This document shows, one piece after another, positions 1 through 7,208 of a stretch of 25,431 nucleotides of DNA. Within the stretch, counting starts at the first letter, position 1, and each line of letters opens with the position of its first letter. Source of the stretch: Pelobacter sp. UBA5610 (GTDB lineage Bacteria; Desulfobacterota; Desulfuromonadia; Desulfuromonadales; Syntrophotaleaceae); the NCBI GenBank assembly GCA_002424645.1, contig DIKU01000104.1:1-25431 (forward strand), read 5' to 3'. The notes under the pieces were generated by a model. The model did not search any database. It had not been told where the DNA came from and worked only from the letters and a program-made list of their open reading frames with translations. The position numbers and the translations under genes are program-made.

Positions 1-3
1 CCA

Positions 4-28
4 AAGCCCTGATCGCCCATCAGGGCTT
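4..28 (-). terminator. Stem-loop downstream of tsf, possible terminator
   Basis: A perfect 10-bp stem (4-13 with 19-28) closes a 5-nt loop about 50 nt past the tsf stop. On the minus strand it is followed by only three T before the window ends in GG, so it is a weak or incomplete Rho-independent terminator. It could also be part of a structure continuing outside the window. Confidence 0.4.
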
Positions 29-78
29 CGCCACTTAATTTAAGAAGGACTCTTTTGTATTGGGGAAGTGTCAAGGCT

Positions 79-939
79 TTATGATTCTCCAATCTTAAAA
101 CGCACAAAGCGTTTGATTGTAATGTTCTCTCCAATTTTTGCGATCAGGTTGTTCAGTAAATCCGAAATGGTAATGCTTGGATCCCGTACATAAGCCTGAT
201 TCATCAAGCAACTGTCCTTAAAAAACTTTTCGAGCTTTCCTTCGGCAATCTTTTCTATCATTTTTTCAGGTTTTCCCATCTCTCTTGCCTGAGCACGATA
301 GATCTCCATTTCTCTTTGCACCAATTCCTGGGTAACATCTTCACGTCTGATACCAACCGGATTGGCTGCAGCAATATGCATAGCGAGGTTGCGCCCCAAA
401 GTGGCAACCCGCTCGTCATCTGCCTTGGCAGTCTTGAGCTCGACGAGTACGCCAATTTTCCCGGCACCATGAATGTACATGGAAGCAATGCCCTCACCGG
501 CTTCGTAGCAGACAAAGCGGCGCAAATTGATATTTTCCCCGATCGTGGCAATCTGATGGGTCTGCTCTTCGGCAATGGAGCGGCCTGTATTGGGGAACGG
601 CAGAGCTTTAAGCGCCTCCAGATCAGCAGGCTTGGAGGAGAGTACGACGTTGGCCACGCCGTTGGCGAAATCCTGAAAAAGGGCATTTTTGGCAACAAAG
701 TCGGTTTCAGCATTCACCTCGACCAAAACACCGCAGGAACCTTCGCTGGCCCCGACCACGAGACCTTCGGCAGCCGCACGGTCGGCCTTTTTGGCCGCGG
801 CGGATAGACCTTTTTTACGAAGAATGTCAACGGCTTCTTCCATGTTGCCGTCAGCTTCGCCAAGAGCCTTTTTACAATCCATCATCCCGGCGCCCGTTTT
901 GGTGCGCAGTTCAGAAACCATCGATGCAGTGATTTTCAT
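79..939 (-). CDS. tsf: Elongation factor Ts
   Basis: EF-Ts is the cytoplasmic nucleotide exchange factor that releases GDP from EF-Tu. The 286-aa product has the N-terminal UBA-like helix bundle (KTGAGMMDCKKAL, about residues 14-26) and the TDFVAKN motif at 79-85. Asp80 and Phe81 there are the residues that intrude near the EF-Tu magnesium site in this family. The length is normal. An in-frame ATG 15 nt upstream was not used because it lies within the ribosome-binding site: the GGAGAG just before 939 sets the start there. The gene follows rpsB, the classic rpsB-tsf pair, but an intrinsic terminator lies between them, so tsf is probably expressed partly by readthrough. Identity is certain; only the start choice is inference. 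Confidence 0.97.
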   Translation of the reverse strand: MKITASMVSELRTKTGAGMMDCKKALGEADGNMEEAVDILRKKGLSAAAKKADRAAAEGLVVGASEGSCGVLVEVNAETDFVAKNALFQDFANGVANVVLSSKPADLEALKALPFPNTGRSIAEEQTHQIATIGENINLRRFVCYEAGEGIASMYIHGAGKIGVLVELKTAKADDERVATLGRNLAMHIAAANPVGIRREDVTQELVQREMEIYRAQAREMGKPEKMIEKIAEGKLEKFFKDSCLMNQAYVRDPSITISDLLNNLIAKIGENITIKRFVRFKIGES

Positions 940-1002
940 AAAAACTCTCCTCATTTATTCTTGAGAGCCGCAATCGCAACGCAGCTCCCGTGATATATGT
1001 CA

Positions 1003-1038
1003 GCAAAAAGGCGGTCGGTTTCCCGGACCGCCTTTTGC
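1003..1038 (-). terminator. Intrinsic terminator between rpsB and tsf
   Basis: An 11-bp stem, AAAAGGCGGTC (1006-1016) with its complement (1026-1036), is followed on the minus strand by five T. It lies 23 nt past the rpsB stop and 64 nt before the tsf start. Its position suggests partial termination that sets more S2 than EF-Ts message. The plus-strand reading also has a short T-run, but no plus-strand gene needs it. Confidence 0.75.
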
Positions 1039-1060
1039 GAGCTCAAATTACCCTAATCTA

Positions 1061-1852
1061 TTATTCTTCGCTTGCCGACTCAGCTTCATCGGCGGCAACG
1101 TCAACAACGGCAACTTCTTCCTTGGTGTCGGTTTCCGCCTTGTCGGTATCGGCCCGCAATGTTGCTTCACGTGCCTGAGCACCGTCAATGCAAGCATCTG
1201 CCATTTTTGCAGCAAACAAGCGAATAGCCCGGATGGCATCATCATTGCCAGGAATGATGTAATCTATATCATCGGGATCGCAATTGGTATCAACAACCGC
1301 CACGACAGGAATACCCAATTTACGGGCTTCTTTAACGGCGATAGTTTCTTTTTTAGGGTCGATAACGAAGATAGCGCCGGGAAGCTTGGTCATCCCCTTG
1401 ATACCGCCGAGGTTCTTCTCAAGCTTTTCTCTTTCGCGCTCAAGATTGAGAGCCTCTTTCTTGGTCAACAGTTCGTAGGTACCGTCCTGAGACATGGTTT
1501 CGATTTTCTTAAGGCGCTCAATGCTCTTCTTAACGGTTCCAAAATTGGTCAGCATGCCGCCGAGCCAACGGTTATCGATATAGTATTGCCCTGCCCGGTC
1601 CGTTTCCTCGCGGATAGCTTCCTGGGCCTGCTTTTTGGTACCGACGAAAAGGACTTTTTCACCGTTCTGTACGGTTTCACGAATGAACTGGTAAGCCGAC
1701 TTGAAATAACGAACGGTCTTTTGCAGGTCAATGATGTAAATACCGTTACGCGCCCCGAAAATGTAGGGCTTCATCTTGGGGTTCCAGCGTTTGGTCTGAT
1801 GACCGAAATGTACCCCGGCCTCGAGCAATTGTTTCATACTGATTTGAGCCAT
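1061..1852 (-). CDS. rpsB: 30S ribosomal protein S2
   Basis: S2 is a structural protein of the small ribosomal subunit, binding near the head-body junction together with S1. The 263-aa product opens with MAQISMKQLLEAGVHFGHQ, diagnostic for bacterial S2, and carries the family blocks GARNGIYIIDL and RWLGGMLTNF. The last 30 or so residues form a strongly acidic, low-complexity tail (roughly 230-263) that is longer than in E. coli S2 and probably disordered. AAGGAG at 1860-1865 places the start at 1852; a 22-residue upstream extension in the same frame has no support. The gene heads the rpsB-tsf unit and has a long leader with candidate regulatory structure (1874-1928). Identity is certain. Confidence 0.97.
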   Translation of the reverse strand: MAQISMKQLLEAGVHFGHQTKRWNPKMKPYIFGARNGIYIIDLQKTVRYFKSAYQFIRETVQNGEKVLFVGTKKQAQEAIREETDRAGQYYIDNRWLGGMLTNFGTVKKSIERLKKIETMSQDGTYELLTKKEALNLEREREKLEKNLGGIKGMTKLPGAIFVIDPKKETIAVKEARKLGIPVVAVVDTNCDPDDIDYIIPGNDDAIRAIRLFAAKMADACIDGAQAREATLRADTDKAETDTKEEVAVVDVAADEAESASEE

Positions 1853-1859
1853 AATCGTT

Positions 1860-1932
1860 CTCCTTAAAAAAGTGGTTAGCCTCCGCGCCCCTCTTCCCTT
1901 GGCAGAACCCAACCGCATATCGGCAAGGCACC
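1860..1932 (-). promoter_or_regulatory. Structured rpsB leader, candidate pseudoknot next to the ribosome-binding site
   Basis: On the minus strand CCTTG (1928-1924) can pair with CAAGG (1901-1897). In the loop, GGTTGG (1914-1909) can pair with CTAACC (1879-1874) with one G-T wobble, giving an H-type pseudoknot that ends 8 nt before the AAGGAG of rpsB (1865-1860). A competing small hairpin CCG-ATATG-CGG (1923-1913) uses part of the same loop. This resembles autoregulatory leaders of ribosomal protein operons, where S2 is known to repress rpsB-tsf in gammaproteobacteria. The fold is hand-made and its function is inferred. Confidence 0.35.
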
Positions 1933-1958
1933 TCCACCACCAGTCAGAGCACGTGCGT

Positions 1959-1987
1959 ATTGTGAACAGGTGTAAGTACCACGGAAA
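1959..1987 (-). promoter_or_regulatory. Weak candidate rpsB promoter
   Basis: TTTCCG (1987-1982) and CACAAT (1964-1959) are separated by 17 nt on the minus strand and would start a transcript near 1952, giving a leader of about 100 nt that contains the candidate pseudoknot. Each hexamer matches the sigma-70 consensus poorly (about 3 and 4 of 6), so this is only the best site I could find by eye. Confidence 0.2.
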
Positions 1988-1994
1988 TGCAGCT

Positions 1995-2312
1995 TTAGCA
2001 AGGAGAAAATAAGTAAAACCATCGTCTTGCTACGCTGAAAATACCTGACACCCCCCTGCCCTCCCGTCCGGCATCTACCACGTACAGGCAAAGCCCGCCG
2101 ACTGGCAGCATAACCCTTTTCGGTCGCGTCGCCCCTAAAGTGTCTTGAATTCTCTCCAAAATCCGCCGCCCTTTTTGAACAGAGGTGTTCAATTGCTCCG
2201 GCACACGATCATGACTAACAAATCATTTCAAACCCGAGGGTTCTCCGTTCTCATCCCGAATCACGAAAACGCCTCCGATTGCATGATAATCCCGTTTTTG
2301 AGAGAGATGCAT
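1995..2312 (-). pseudogene. Degenerate or recoded small ORF upstream of rpsB (one in-frame TGA)
   Basis: This belongs to the 506-bp gap between the divergent rpsB and lptF starts. On the minus strand an ATG at 2312 opens 29 codons whose product looks protein-like (it contains GGVFVIRDENGEP), then a TGA at 2225-2223. The same frame stays open for 75 more codons (it contains RRILERIQDTLGATRPKRVM) to a TAA at 1997-1995. No Shine-Dalgarno precedes the ATG. I recognise no family. It may be a broken gene, a rare TGA-recoded protein, or non-coding sequence that is open by chance; the complementary strand (2145-2315) is open too. The rest of the gap holds the rpsB leader and the lptF upstream region. 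Confidence 0.2.
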
Positions 2313-2358
2313 TAACAGACAGGTGACTTATTTACAATGCAGCACAAACTGTATTAGT

Positions 2359-3546
2359 ATGCGTGCCATGTCAAGCCTACGCATCCATCGCTATCTGCTA
2401 CGTGAAACCCTTGTGCCCATGTTCCTCGGACTTGCGGTTTTCACGCTCGTCCTGCTCATGGGGCGCATCCTTAAACTTGTGGAGATGGTGATCAATAAGG
2501 GCGTGCCATTCATGGACATCCTTATTTTGTTCGCCTCACTGCTGCCATCCCTTCTGGTTCTGACACTGCCATTGTCATTTTTGCTCGGTGTCATGGCAGG
2601 ACTGGGTCGCATGTCTTCCGATCAGGAAGTCCTGGCCCTTAAAGCCAGCGGCACCAGTTTATACCAGATCACTGTGCCAGTTGCCTTTTTGGGCCTCGGC
2701 GTTGGTATTATCACCGCTTTTCTCACGATGATGATAAAACCCGCAAGCGAAGATCTTTTCCATAAACAAGTCTTTCAAATAGCCAGCAGCCGTGCCAACA
2801 TTGGCATTCAGCCGCAACTGTTTAACGATGAATACAACAATGTCGTTCTCTATGCCAATGAAGTCGATGAACGATCCGGACAGATGCGCGGCGTGTTCAT
2901 CTCCGATGAACGACCCAACTCACTCCCAGCTATCATCCTCGCTGACAGTGGTCGTATTCTTTCCAACCAGGACACCCTGACCCTTACTTTACACCTTGAG
3001 AACGGCACTGTGCACCGTCAACGCAGTGGACCAACCAGTGCTTTTCACGTTATCAGCTTTGCCCAATACGATCTCAATCTTAATCTTGGCCAGACGTCGA
3101 TGGAAGCAGACCTGCCACGTAAAAACAAAAAAACCATGTCTATAGCCGAGCTTTATCGAGCCATCTACGGCCCGGACATGTCCGCCGGTCCCAAAACCAA
3201 TGAACTGATCGCCGAATTCCACTGGCGCCTGGCATTGCCGTTTGCCCCCCTTCTTTTTGCCTTACTGGGGGTACCTTTAGGCATCCAGCCTGTACGATCT
3301 GGTCGAGGAAGCGGTTTCGCCATTGGTTTGCTTATATTTCTTGCTTACTACATGTTGTTGTCGGCCTCCGGCACACTGGTAGTTGAAGGAGATATGCCCG
3401 GCCTCTTGATGTGGGTACCTAACCTTATCTTCCTCTTGGCAGGCACTATCATTTTAAAGGCCGCCGCCATGGAAAAACCTTTGCCGCTTTCTGGTCTTTT
3501 CCACAAGTTGACGGATAAACTGCTGTGTCTGCTGAGGAAACAATGA
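2359..3546 (+). CDS. lptF: LPS export ABC transporter permease LptF
   Basis: LptF is one of the two inner-membrane permeases of the LptB2FG complex that extracts LPS and pushes it into the LptC/A/D bridge. The product is about 395 aa with the YjgP/YjgQ layout: N-terminal transmembrane segments (about 15-37, 50-78, 95-118), a periplasmic beta-jellyroll (about 130-280), then three C-terminal segments. The block HWRLALPFAPLLFALLGVPL is typical of the family. Start choice is uncertain: ATG at 2359 or 2368, or GTG at 2323; none has a good ribosome-binding site. TACAAT at 2333-2338 could be a -10, and TTTACA/TAGTAT (2332-2360) an alternative that would make the message nearly leaderless. The stop overlaps the lptG start. 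LptF and LptG are divergent from rpsB and distant from lptB/A/C. Confidence 0.93.
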   Translation: MRAMSSLRIHRYLLRETLVPMFLGLAVFTLVLLMGRILKLVEMVINKGVPFMDILILFASLLPSLLVLTLPLSFLLGVMAGLGRMSSDQEVLALKASGTSLYQITVPVAFLGLGVGIITAFLTMMIKPASEDLFHKQVFQIASSRANIGIQPQLFNDEYNNVVLYANEVDERSGQMRGVFISDERPNSLPAIILADSGRILSNQDTLTLTLHLENGTVHRQRSGPTSAFHVISFAQYDLNLNLGQTSMEADLPRKNKKTMSIAELYRAIYGPDMSAGPKTNELIAEFHWRLALPFAPLLFALLGVPLGIQPVRSGRGSGFAIGLLIFLAYYMLLSASGTLVVEGDMPGLLMWVPNLIFLLAGTIILKAAAMEKPLPLSGLFHKLTDKLLCLLRKQ

Positions 3547-4634
3547 CCATGTCCCTTTTAAACCGCTATGTTCTGCGGACTTTTTTCCGCTTGCTGTGTC
3601 TGGCCCTCGCAGCTTTCGTAGGTCTGTACCTGCTTGTTGAGTTTTTTGAACGTATCGATGACTTCATGGAATACCATGCACCCGTTGGACTTTGCGTGGC
3701 CTATTTTATCAATAAAATCCCTTTTATCATTATTCAGGTAGCCCCATTGGCTTGCCTCATGGCTGTGTTCATGACTCTTGGCGGATTTACCCGCACGGCC
3801 GAACTGACCGCCATGCATGCCGGCGGCATAAGCCTCGCAAAGATTACAAGCCCCCTGCTACGCATGGGTTTGTATTTTTCTCTGATTTTTCTTGCCGCCA
3901 ACGAATTTGTGGTGCCGGCAACGGTCAAGCAAGCCCGATACATTCTTTCGACGGAAGTAAGAGGGGGGCCGGCGGTTATTTATAAGCAGGACAAGATCTG
4001 GCTGCGCCACAAAAAAAACATTCTCAATATCCGCCTTGCCAAACCCAGGGAACAAGAACTCGAGGGAATCACGCTGTTATCTTTCGATGACAAATTCCAT
4101 ATCCGCCAACGCATGGACGCCGCAAGCGCCGTCTTCAAAGATCAACAATGGCTAGGCAACAAAGTCGTTACCCGCACATTTGACCCGGCTAGCGGCAACC
4201 TGCTCAAAGAACAAAGCCTGGATAAAACCCTGCTCCCCCTACCTGTAACACCCGAAGATTTCAAGGTTCCCGGGAGTAAACGCAACGAGGACTTATCGAT
4301 CAGCGAATTAAAACGACTGGCGAAAAAGCTCCGTGGGGAAGGATACAATCCCACCCGTTTCGAAGTCGACATGCATGCCCGCATTGCTGCACCCTTTGCC
4401 TGCCTGGTGATGATTTTCCTCGGCATCCCCTTTGCTATTCGCAAGGGCCGCGGAACCAGCCTCGCTCTTGGCATCGCAGTCAGCGTGGCCATCGGTGCCG
4501 TTTATTTCATTCTGCACGCAGCGCTGCTCGCCTTCGGCTATTCCGGAACCTTTCCTCCCCTGGTTGCTGCCTGGGGTGCGAATATTCTGTTTCTATTATT
4601 CGGTGCCTGGATGTTTCTTTACAGCGAAGGCTGA
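3543..4634 (+). CDS. lptG: LPS export ABC transporter permease LptG
   Basis: LptG is the partner permease of LptF. The product is 363 aa and has the same architecture: transmembrane segments near 13-35, 55-80 and 98-120, a periplasmic jellyroll domain, and C-terminal segments near 275-300, 305-325 and 335-357. The loop FERIDDFMEYHAP after the first helix and the late block FACLVMIFLGIPFAIRKGRG are typical of YjgQ proteins. GAGG at 3534-3537, five bases ahead of the ATG at 3543, fixes the start. That ATG overlaps the lptF stop as ATGA, so the two proteins are translationally coupled, fitting their equal stoichiometry. A strong terminator follows. Confidence 0.95.
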   Translation: MTMSLLNRYVLRTFFRLLCLALAAFVGLYLLVEFFERIDDFMEYHAPVGLCVAYFINKIPFIIIQVAPLACLMAVFMTLGGFTRTAELTAMHAGGISLAKITSPLLRMGLYFSLIFLAANEFVVPATVKQARYILSTEVRGGPAVIYKQDKIWLRHKKNILNIRLAKPREQELEGITLLSFDDKFHIRQRMDAASAVFKDQQWLGNKVVTRTFDPASGNLLKEQSLDKTLLPLPVTPEDFKVPGSKRNEDLSISELKRLAKKLRGEGYNPTRFEVDMHARIAAPFACLVMIFLGIPFAIRKGRGTSLALGIAVSVAIGAVYFILHAALLAFGYSGTFPPLVAAWGANILFLLFGAWMFLYSEG

Positions 4635-4640
4635 CGATAC

Positions 4641-4673
4641 AAAAAAGGGCGCCCATCCGGGCGCCCTTTTTTT
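4641..4673. terminator. Bidirectional terminator between lptG and ahcY
   Basis: GGGCGCCC (4647-4654) pairs with an identical self-complementary block (4659-4666) around a 4-nt loop. Six A precede it and seven T follow it, so it works as a Rho-independent terminator on both strands: for lptFG on plus and ahcY on minus. Confidence 0.9.
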
Positions 4674-4692
4674 CAGTTTTTTCAAACCAACA

Positions 4693-6120
4693 TCAATAAC
4701 GATAGTGCTCAGGCTTGTAGGGGCCGTCGACCTCCACCCCAAGATAGGCGGCCTGTTTCTCCGTCAGACTGGTGAGTTTAACCCCCAGCTGGGCGAGATG
4801 CAACCGGGCGACTTTTTCATCCAGCTGTTTCGGCAGGACATACACCTGATTTTCATACTTGTCAGCATTTTGCCACAATTCAACCTGTGCCAACACCTGA
4901 TTGGTAAAAGAATTGGACATGACAAAAGACGGATGACCAGTGGCGCACCCGAGATTGACCAGCCGGCCTTTGGCTAAAACGGTGATGCGTTTACCATCCG
5001 GCCATTCGATCTGATCAACCTGCGGCTTGACCTCATGAACGGTCAAACTCGGGTCTTCGTAAAGTCCTTCAACCTGAATTTCCGAATCAAAATGCCCGAT
5101 ATTGCAAACAATGGCTTCGTTCTTCATGCAATCCATGTGGGCGCGGGTTATAACATCCACGTTACCGGTGGTCGTCACATAGATGTCTCCCCAACGGCAG
5201 GCATCATCCATATCAACGACAGCAAAACCTTCCATAGCCGCCTGCAGAGCACAAATCGGATCAATTTCAGTGACGGACACGGTTGCGCCCATACCTCTGA
5301 AAGCCTGAGCACAACCTTTACCTACATCGCCATATCCCAGCACCACGCATTTTTTACCGGCAATCATCACATCTGTAGCCCGCTTTATTCCATCAATCAG
5401 CGACTCCCGACATCCGTAAAGGTTGTCGAATTTACTCTTTGTCACCGAGTCATTAACATTGAACGCCGGGAACAACAACTCGCCATTGCGAGCCATATGG
5501 TAAAGGCGGTGCACACCCGTGGTCGTTTCTTCACTGACCCCCGACAAACCGGCGGCCATTCGCTGCCAATACTCACCATCGACCAGCAATTGTCTGTTTA
5601 ACAACTGGTCGACAATGCTCAGTTCTTTGTTTTCAGTGGAAACTTCAGGCGCTTTTCCTGTACGCGCATATTCTTGCTCCCTGGCCACTCCACGGTGAAT
5701 CAGGAGCGTTGCATCCCCGCCGTCATCAACAATCAGTTGAGGGCCTTCAGCATGGGCCAGAGCCTTGAAAGTATATTCCCAGTACTCTTCCAGCGTCTCA
5801 CCTTTATAGGCAAAAACCGGGATTCCGGTAGCGGCAATGGCCGCTGCGGCATGATCCTGAGTTGAATAAATATTGCAACTGGCCCAGCGCAACTCAGCAC
5901 CCAATTCAGCCAGGGTTTCAATCAAAACCGCCGTCTGGATGGTCATATGCAACGAACCCGTAATACGGGCACCGGCGAGCGGCTTTTTGCCGCGATATTC
6001 CTCCCTGATAGCCATCAATCCGGGCATTTCAGCTTCAGCCATGCGGATTTCACGCCGACCCCAGCCTGCTAATGTGATGTCCTTGACGATATAATCTTCA
6101 GCAATAGTTTTACTGTCCAT
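4693..6120 (-). CDS. ahcY: Adenosylhomocysteinase (S-adenosylhomocysteine hydrolase)
   Basis: AhcY is a cytoplasmic NAD-dependent enzyme that splits S-adenosylhomocysteine (SAH) to adenosine and homocysteine, removing the product inhibitor of methyltransferases. The 475-aa product shows the substrate-domain blocks GSLHMTIQTAVLIETL (55-70) and DDGGD (132-136), and SEETTTGVHRL. The Rossmann NAD site is GYGDVGKG (262-269). It ends in the invariant PYKPEHYRY, whose Lys and Tyr complete the neighbouring subunit's NAD site. The length fits the longer bacterial class that carries an insertion in the catalytic domain. GGAGAT sits ahead of the ATG at 6120. It is the second gene of a two-gene unit, 20 nt after the SahR-type regulator, so it should share the palindromic operator upstream of that gene. 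Confidence 0.97.
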   Translation of the reverse strand: MDSKTIAEDYIVKDITLAGWGRREIRMAEAEMPGLMAIREEYRGKKPLAGARITGSLHMTIQTAVLIETLAELGAELRWASCNIYSTQDHAAAAIAATGIPVFAYKGETLEEYWEYTFKALAHAEGPQLIVDDGGDATLLIHRGVAREQEYARTGKAPEVSTENKELSIVDQLLNRQLLVDGEYWQRMAAGLSGVSEETTTGVHRLYHMARNGELLFPAFNVNDSVTKSKFDNLYGCRESLIDGIKRATDVMIAGKKCVVLGYGDVGKGCAQAFRGMGATVSVTEIDPICALQAAMEGFAVVDMDDACRWGDIYVTTTGNVDVITRAHMDCMKNEAIVCNIGHFDSEIQVEGLYEDPSLTVHEVKPQVDQIEWPDGKRITVLAKGRLVNLGCATGHPSFVMSNSFTNQVLAQVELWQNADKYENQVYVLPKQLDEKVARLHLAQLGVKLTSLTEKQAAYLGVEVDGPYKPEHYRY

Positions 6121-6140
6121 GTTGTTATCTCCATTTAAAT

Positions 6141-7085
6141 TTAAAATTGTGCCGCGTGGGCAGATGGGTGTTTTTTGACTGCGGATACCAAAACAACATC
6201 ATGTTCTGAAGTCTCCCCGGAAACAATCTGAAAAGATGTCAATTCAAATCCAGCCGCCAGCAACCAACCTTCCAATTCGGCACGTTCGAAACCCAACCAC
6301 TGATCCGCCATAGCATCTCTAACCCATTCATGTTCATGACGATGCAAATCGGCCAACGTAATACCGCCACCGGGTGACACTACGCGGGCAAGTTCACAAA
6401 ACACCTGCTGAGGCAAGGCTGCATGATGCAGAACCATGTTGAGAACCGCCCACTGGACTTCATTATCCGAAACCGGCAGATGTCGCATTTCTCCCAAACG
6501 CAGTTCAATGCCGTTCAGTCCCGAAAGCATTATCCTTTGACGAGCCTGCTCAAGCATGACGGGAGAATGGTCCACACCAACCACCGATTCAGCCCTATGA
6601 CGCAACCCCTCCAGAAGATTCCCGGTACCGACCCCCACCTCCAAAGCAATCTGCAAATCAGGCACGGATGCGAGCAGAAGTTCCTGGTAAGCGGCGGTGG
6701 GCAAAGAGTCGCGTACAAGCTGGTCCCACTGCCTGGCGTGCCTCTCAAAAAAATCGAGGCTCTTGCAGCGTCTGTTTTCCAGAACCGCAAGGAGACGCTC
6801 TCGGTCTGATGTTGCCAAGGAGTCCTGATTCAGTCGTGACTCCACCATCGGCTGGATTTCGGTAAAAAAGTGATTACTACCGGCCAACCGATAATAGGCC
6901 CACGTACCCTGCCGCTTCACGGACAACAGGCCGGCCTCGGTAAGAATTTTGAGATGGCGCGAAACCCTGGACTGCCCCATGTCAACAATAGAGGTCAGTT
7001 CCTGCACGGTAAACTCACCCCTTGCGAGAACAGCCAATAAACGCAAACGAGTCGGGTCGGCCAAAGCCTTAAAGGTAGAGAGCAT
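6141..7085 (-). CDS. sahR: ArsR-family regulator fused to a methyltransferase domain, probable SahR
   Basis: The 314-aa product has an N-terminal ArsR-type winged helix (about 1-90; recognition helix QSRVSRHLKIL at 38-48) and a class I methyltransferase fold (about 130-240; motif I EVGVGTGNL at 149-157, followed by VVGVDHS). The metal-binding ELCVCDL motif of true ArsR sensors is absent. Known SahR proteins repress S-adenosylmethionine (SAM) cycle genes and respond to SAH. The direct link to ahcY and the perfect palindrome over its own -10 make that the best reading. I infer the methyltransferase fold works as the SAM/SAH sensor, though true activity is not excluded. The ATG at 7085 is preferred over TTG at 7088, with AGGGGA upstream. 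It may instead be a plain methyltransferase-regulator of unknown target. Confidence 0.82.
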   Translation of the reverse strand: MLSTFKALADPTRLRLLAVLARGEFTVQELTSIVDMGQSRVSRHLKILTEAGLLSVKRQGTWAYYRLAGSNHFFTEIQPMVESRLNQDSLATSDRERLLAVLENRRCKSLDFFERHARQWDQLVRDSLPTAAYQELLLASVPDLQIALEVGVGTGNLLEGLRHRAESVVGVDHSPVMLEQARQRIMLSGLNGIELRLGEMRHLPVSDNEVQWAVLNMVLHHAALPQQVFCELARVVSPGGGITLADLHRHEHEWVRDAMADQWLGFERAELEGWLLAAGFELTSFQIVSGETSEHDVVLVSAVKKHPSAHAAQF

Positions 7086-7108
7086 CAATCACATTCCCCT
7101 GCTAAAAC

Positions 7109-7128
7109 ATATCAAGTTTTCTTGATAT
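7109..7128. promoter_or_regulatory. Palindromic operator of the sahR-ahcY unit
   Basis: ATATCAAG (7109-7116), a 4-nt TTTT centre and CTTGATAT (7121-7128) form a perfect 8+8 inverted repeat centred 34 nt before the sahR start. One arm covers the probable -10 box, so binding would block RNA polymerase. The size and symmetry suit an ArsR-type dimer. No second copy is visible upstream of metK. Confidence 0.8.
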
Positions 7129-7152
7129 AACGAATCCCGGACTGTATTGCAA
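7125..7152 (-). promoter_or_regulatory. Promoter of the sahR-ahcY unit
   Basis: On the minus strand TTGCAA (7152-7147) and TTATAT (7130-7125) are separated by 16 nt. The -10 overlaps the operator arm, and the -35 begins right after the T-tract of the preceding terminator, so termination of the upstream gene and initiation of this one are packed into about 80 bp. Confidence 0.6.
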
Positions 7153-7190
7153 GCAAAAAGGCGAACCCGACTACGGGTTCGCCTTTTTGC
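7153..7190. terminator. Strong terminator downstream of the lipoprotein gene
   Basis: GCAAAAAGGCGAACCC (7153-7168) pairs perfectly with its complement (7175-7190) around a 6-nt loop. Five T lie within the arm on each strand. It ends the minus-strand lipoprotein transcript 18 nt past its stop, and shares the core AAAAAGGCGAACC with the terminator at 9183-9210. Confidence 0.9.
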
Positions 7191-7208
7191 CACAGAGGGA
7201 ATATTCTA

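Noticed and set aside
2177..2190. Small hairpin GAACA-GAGG-TGTTC as a terminator
   Set aside because: The five T precede the hairpin on plus, and on minus it is followed by A, so neither strand has a terminator layout.
2145..2315. Plus-strand open frame of 56 codons in the rpsB-lptF gap (TTG start, or ATG at 2211)
   Set aside because: No ribosome-binding site, it ends just before lptF signals, and it occupies the same bases as the minus-strand degenerate frame; at most one can be real and neither is supported.
4693..6120. Plus-strand frames opposite ahcY (for example 5035-5601)
   Set aside because: Complement of a conserved enzyme with clear motifs throughout; no independent coding evidence.
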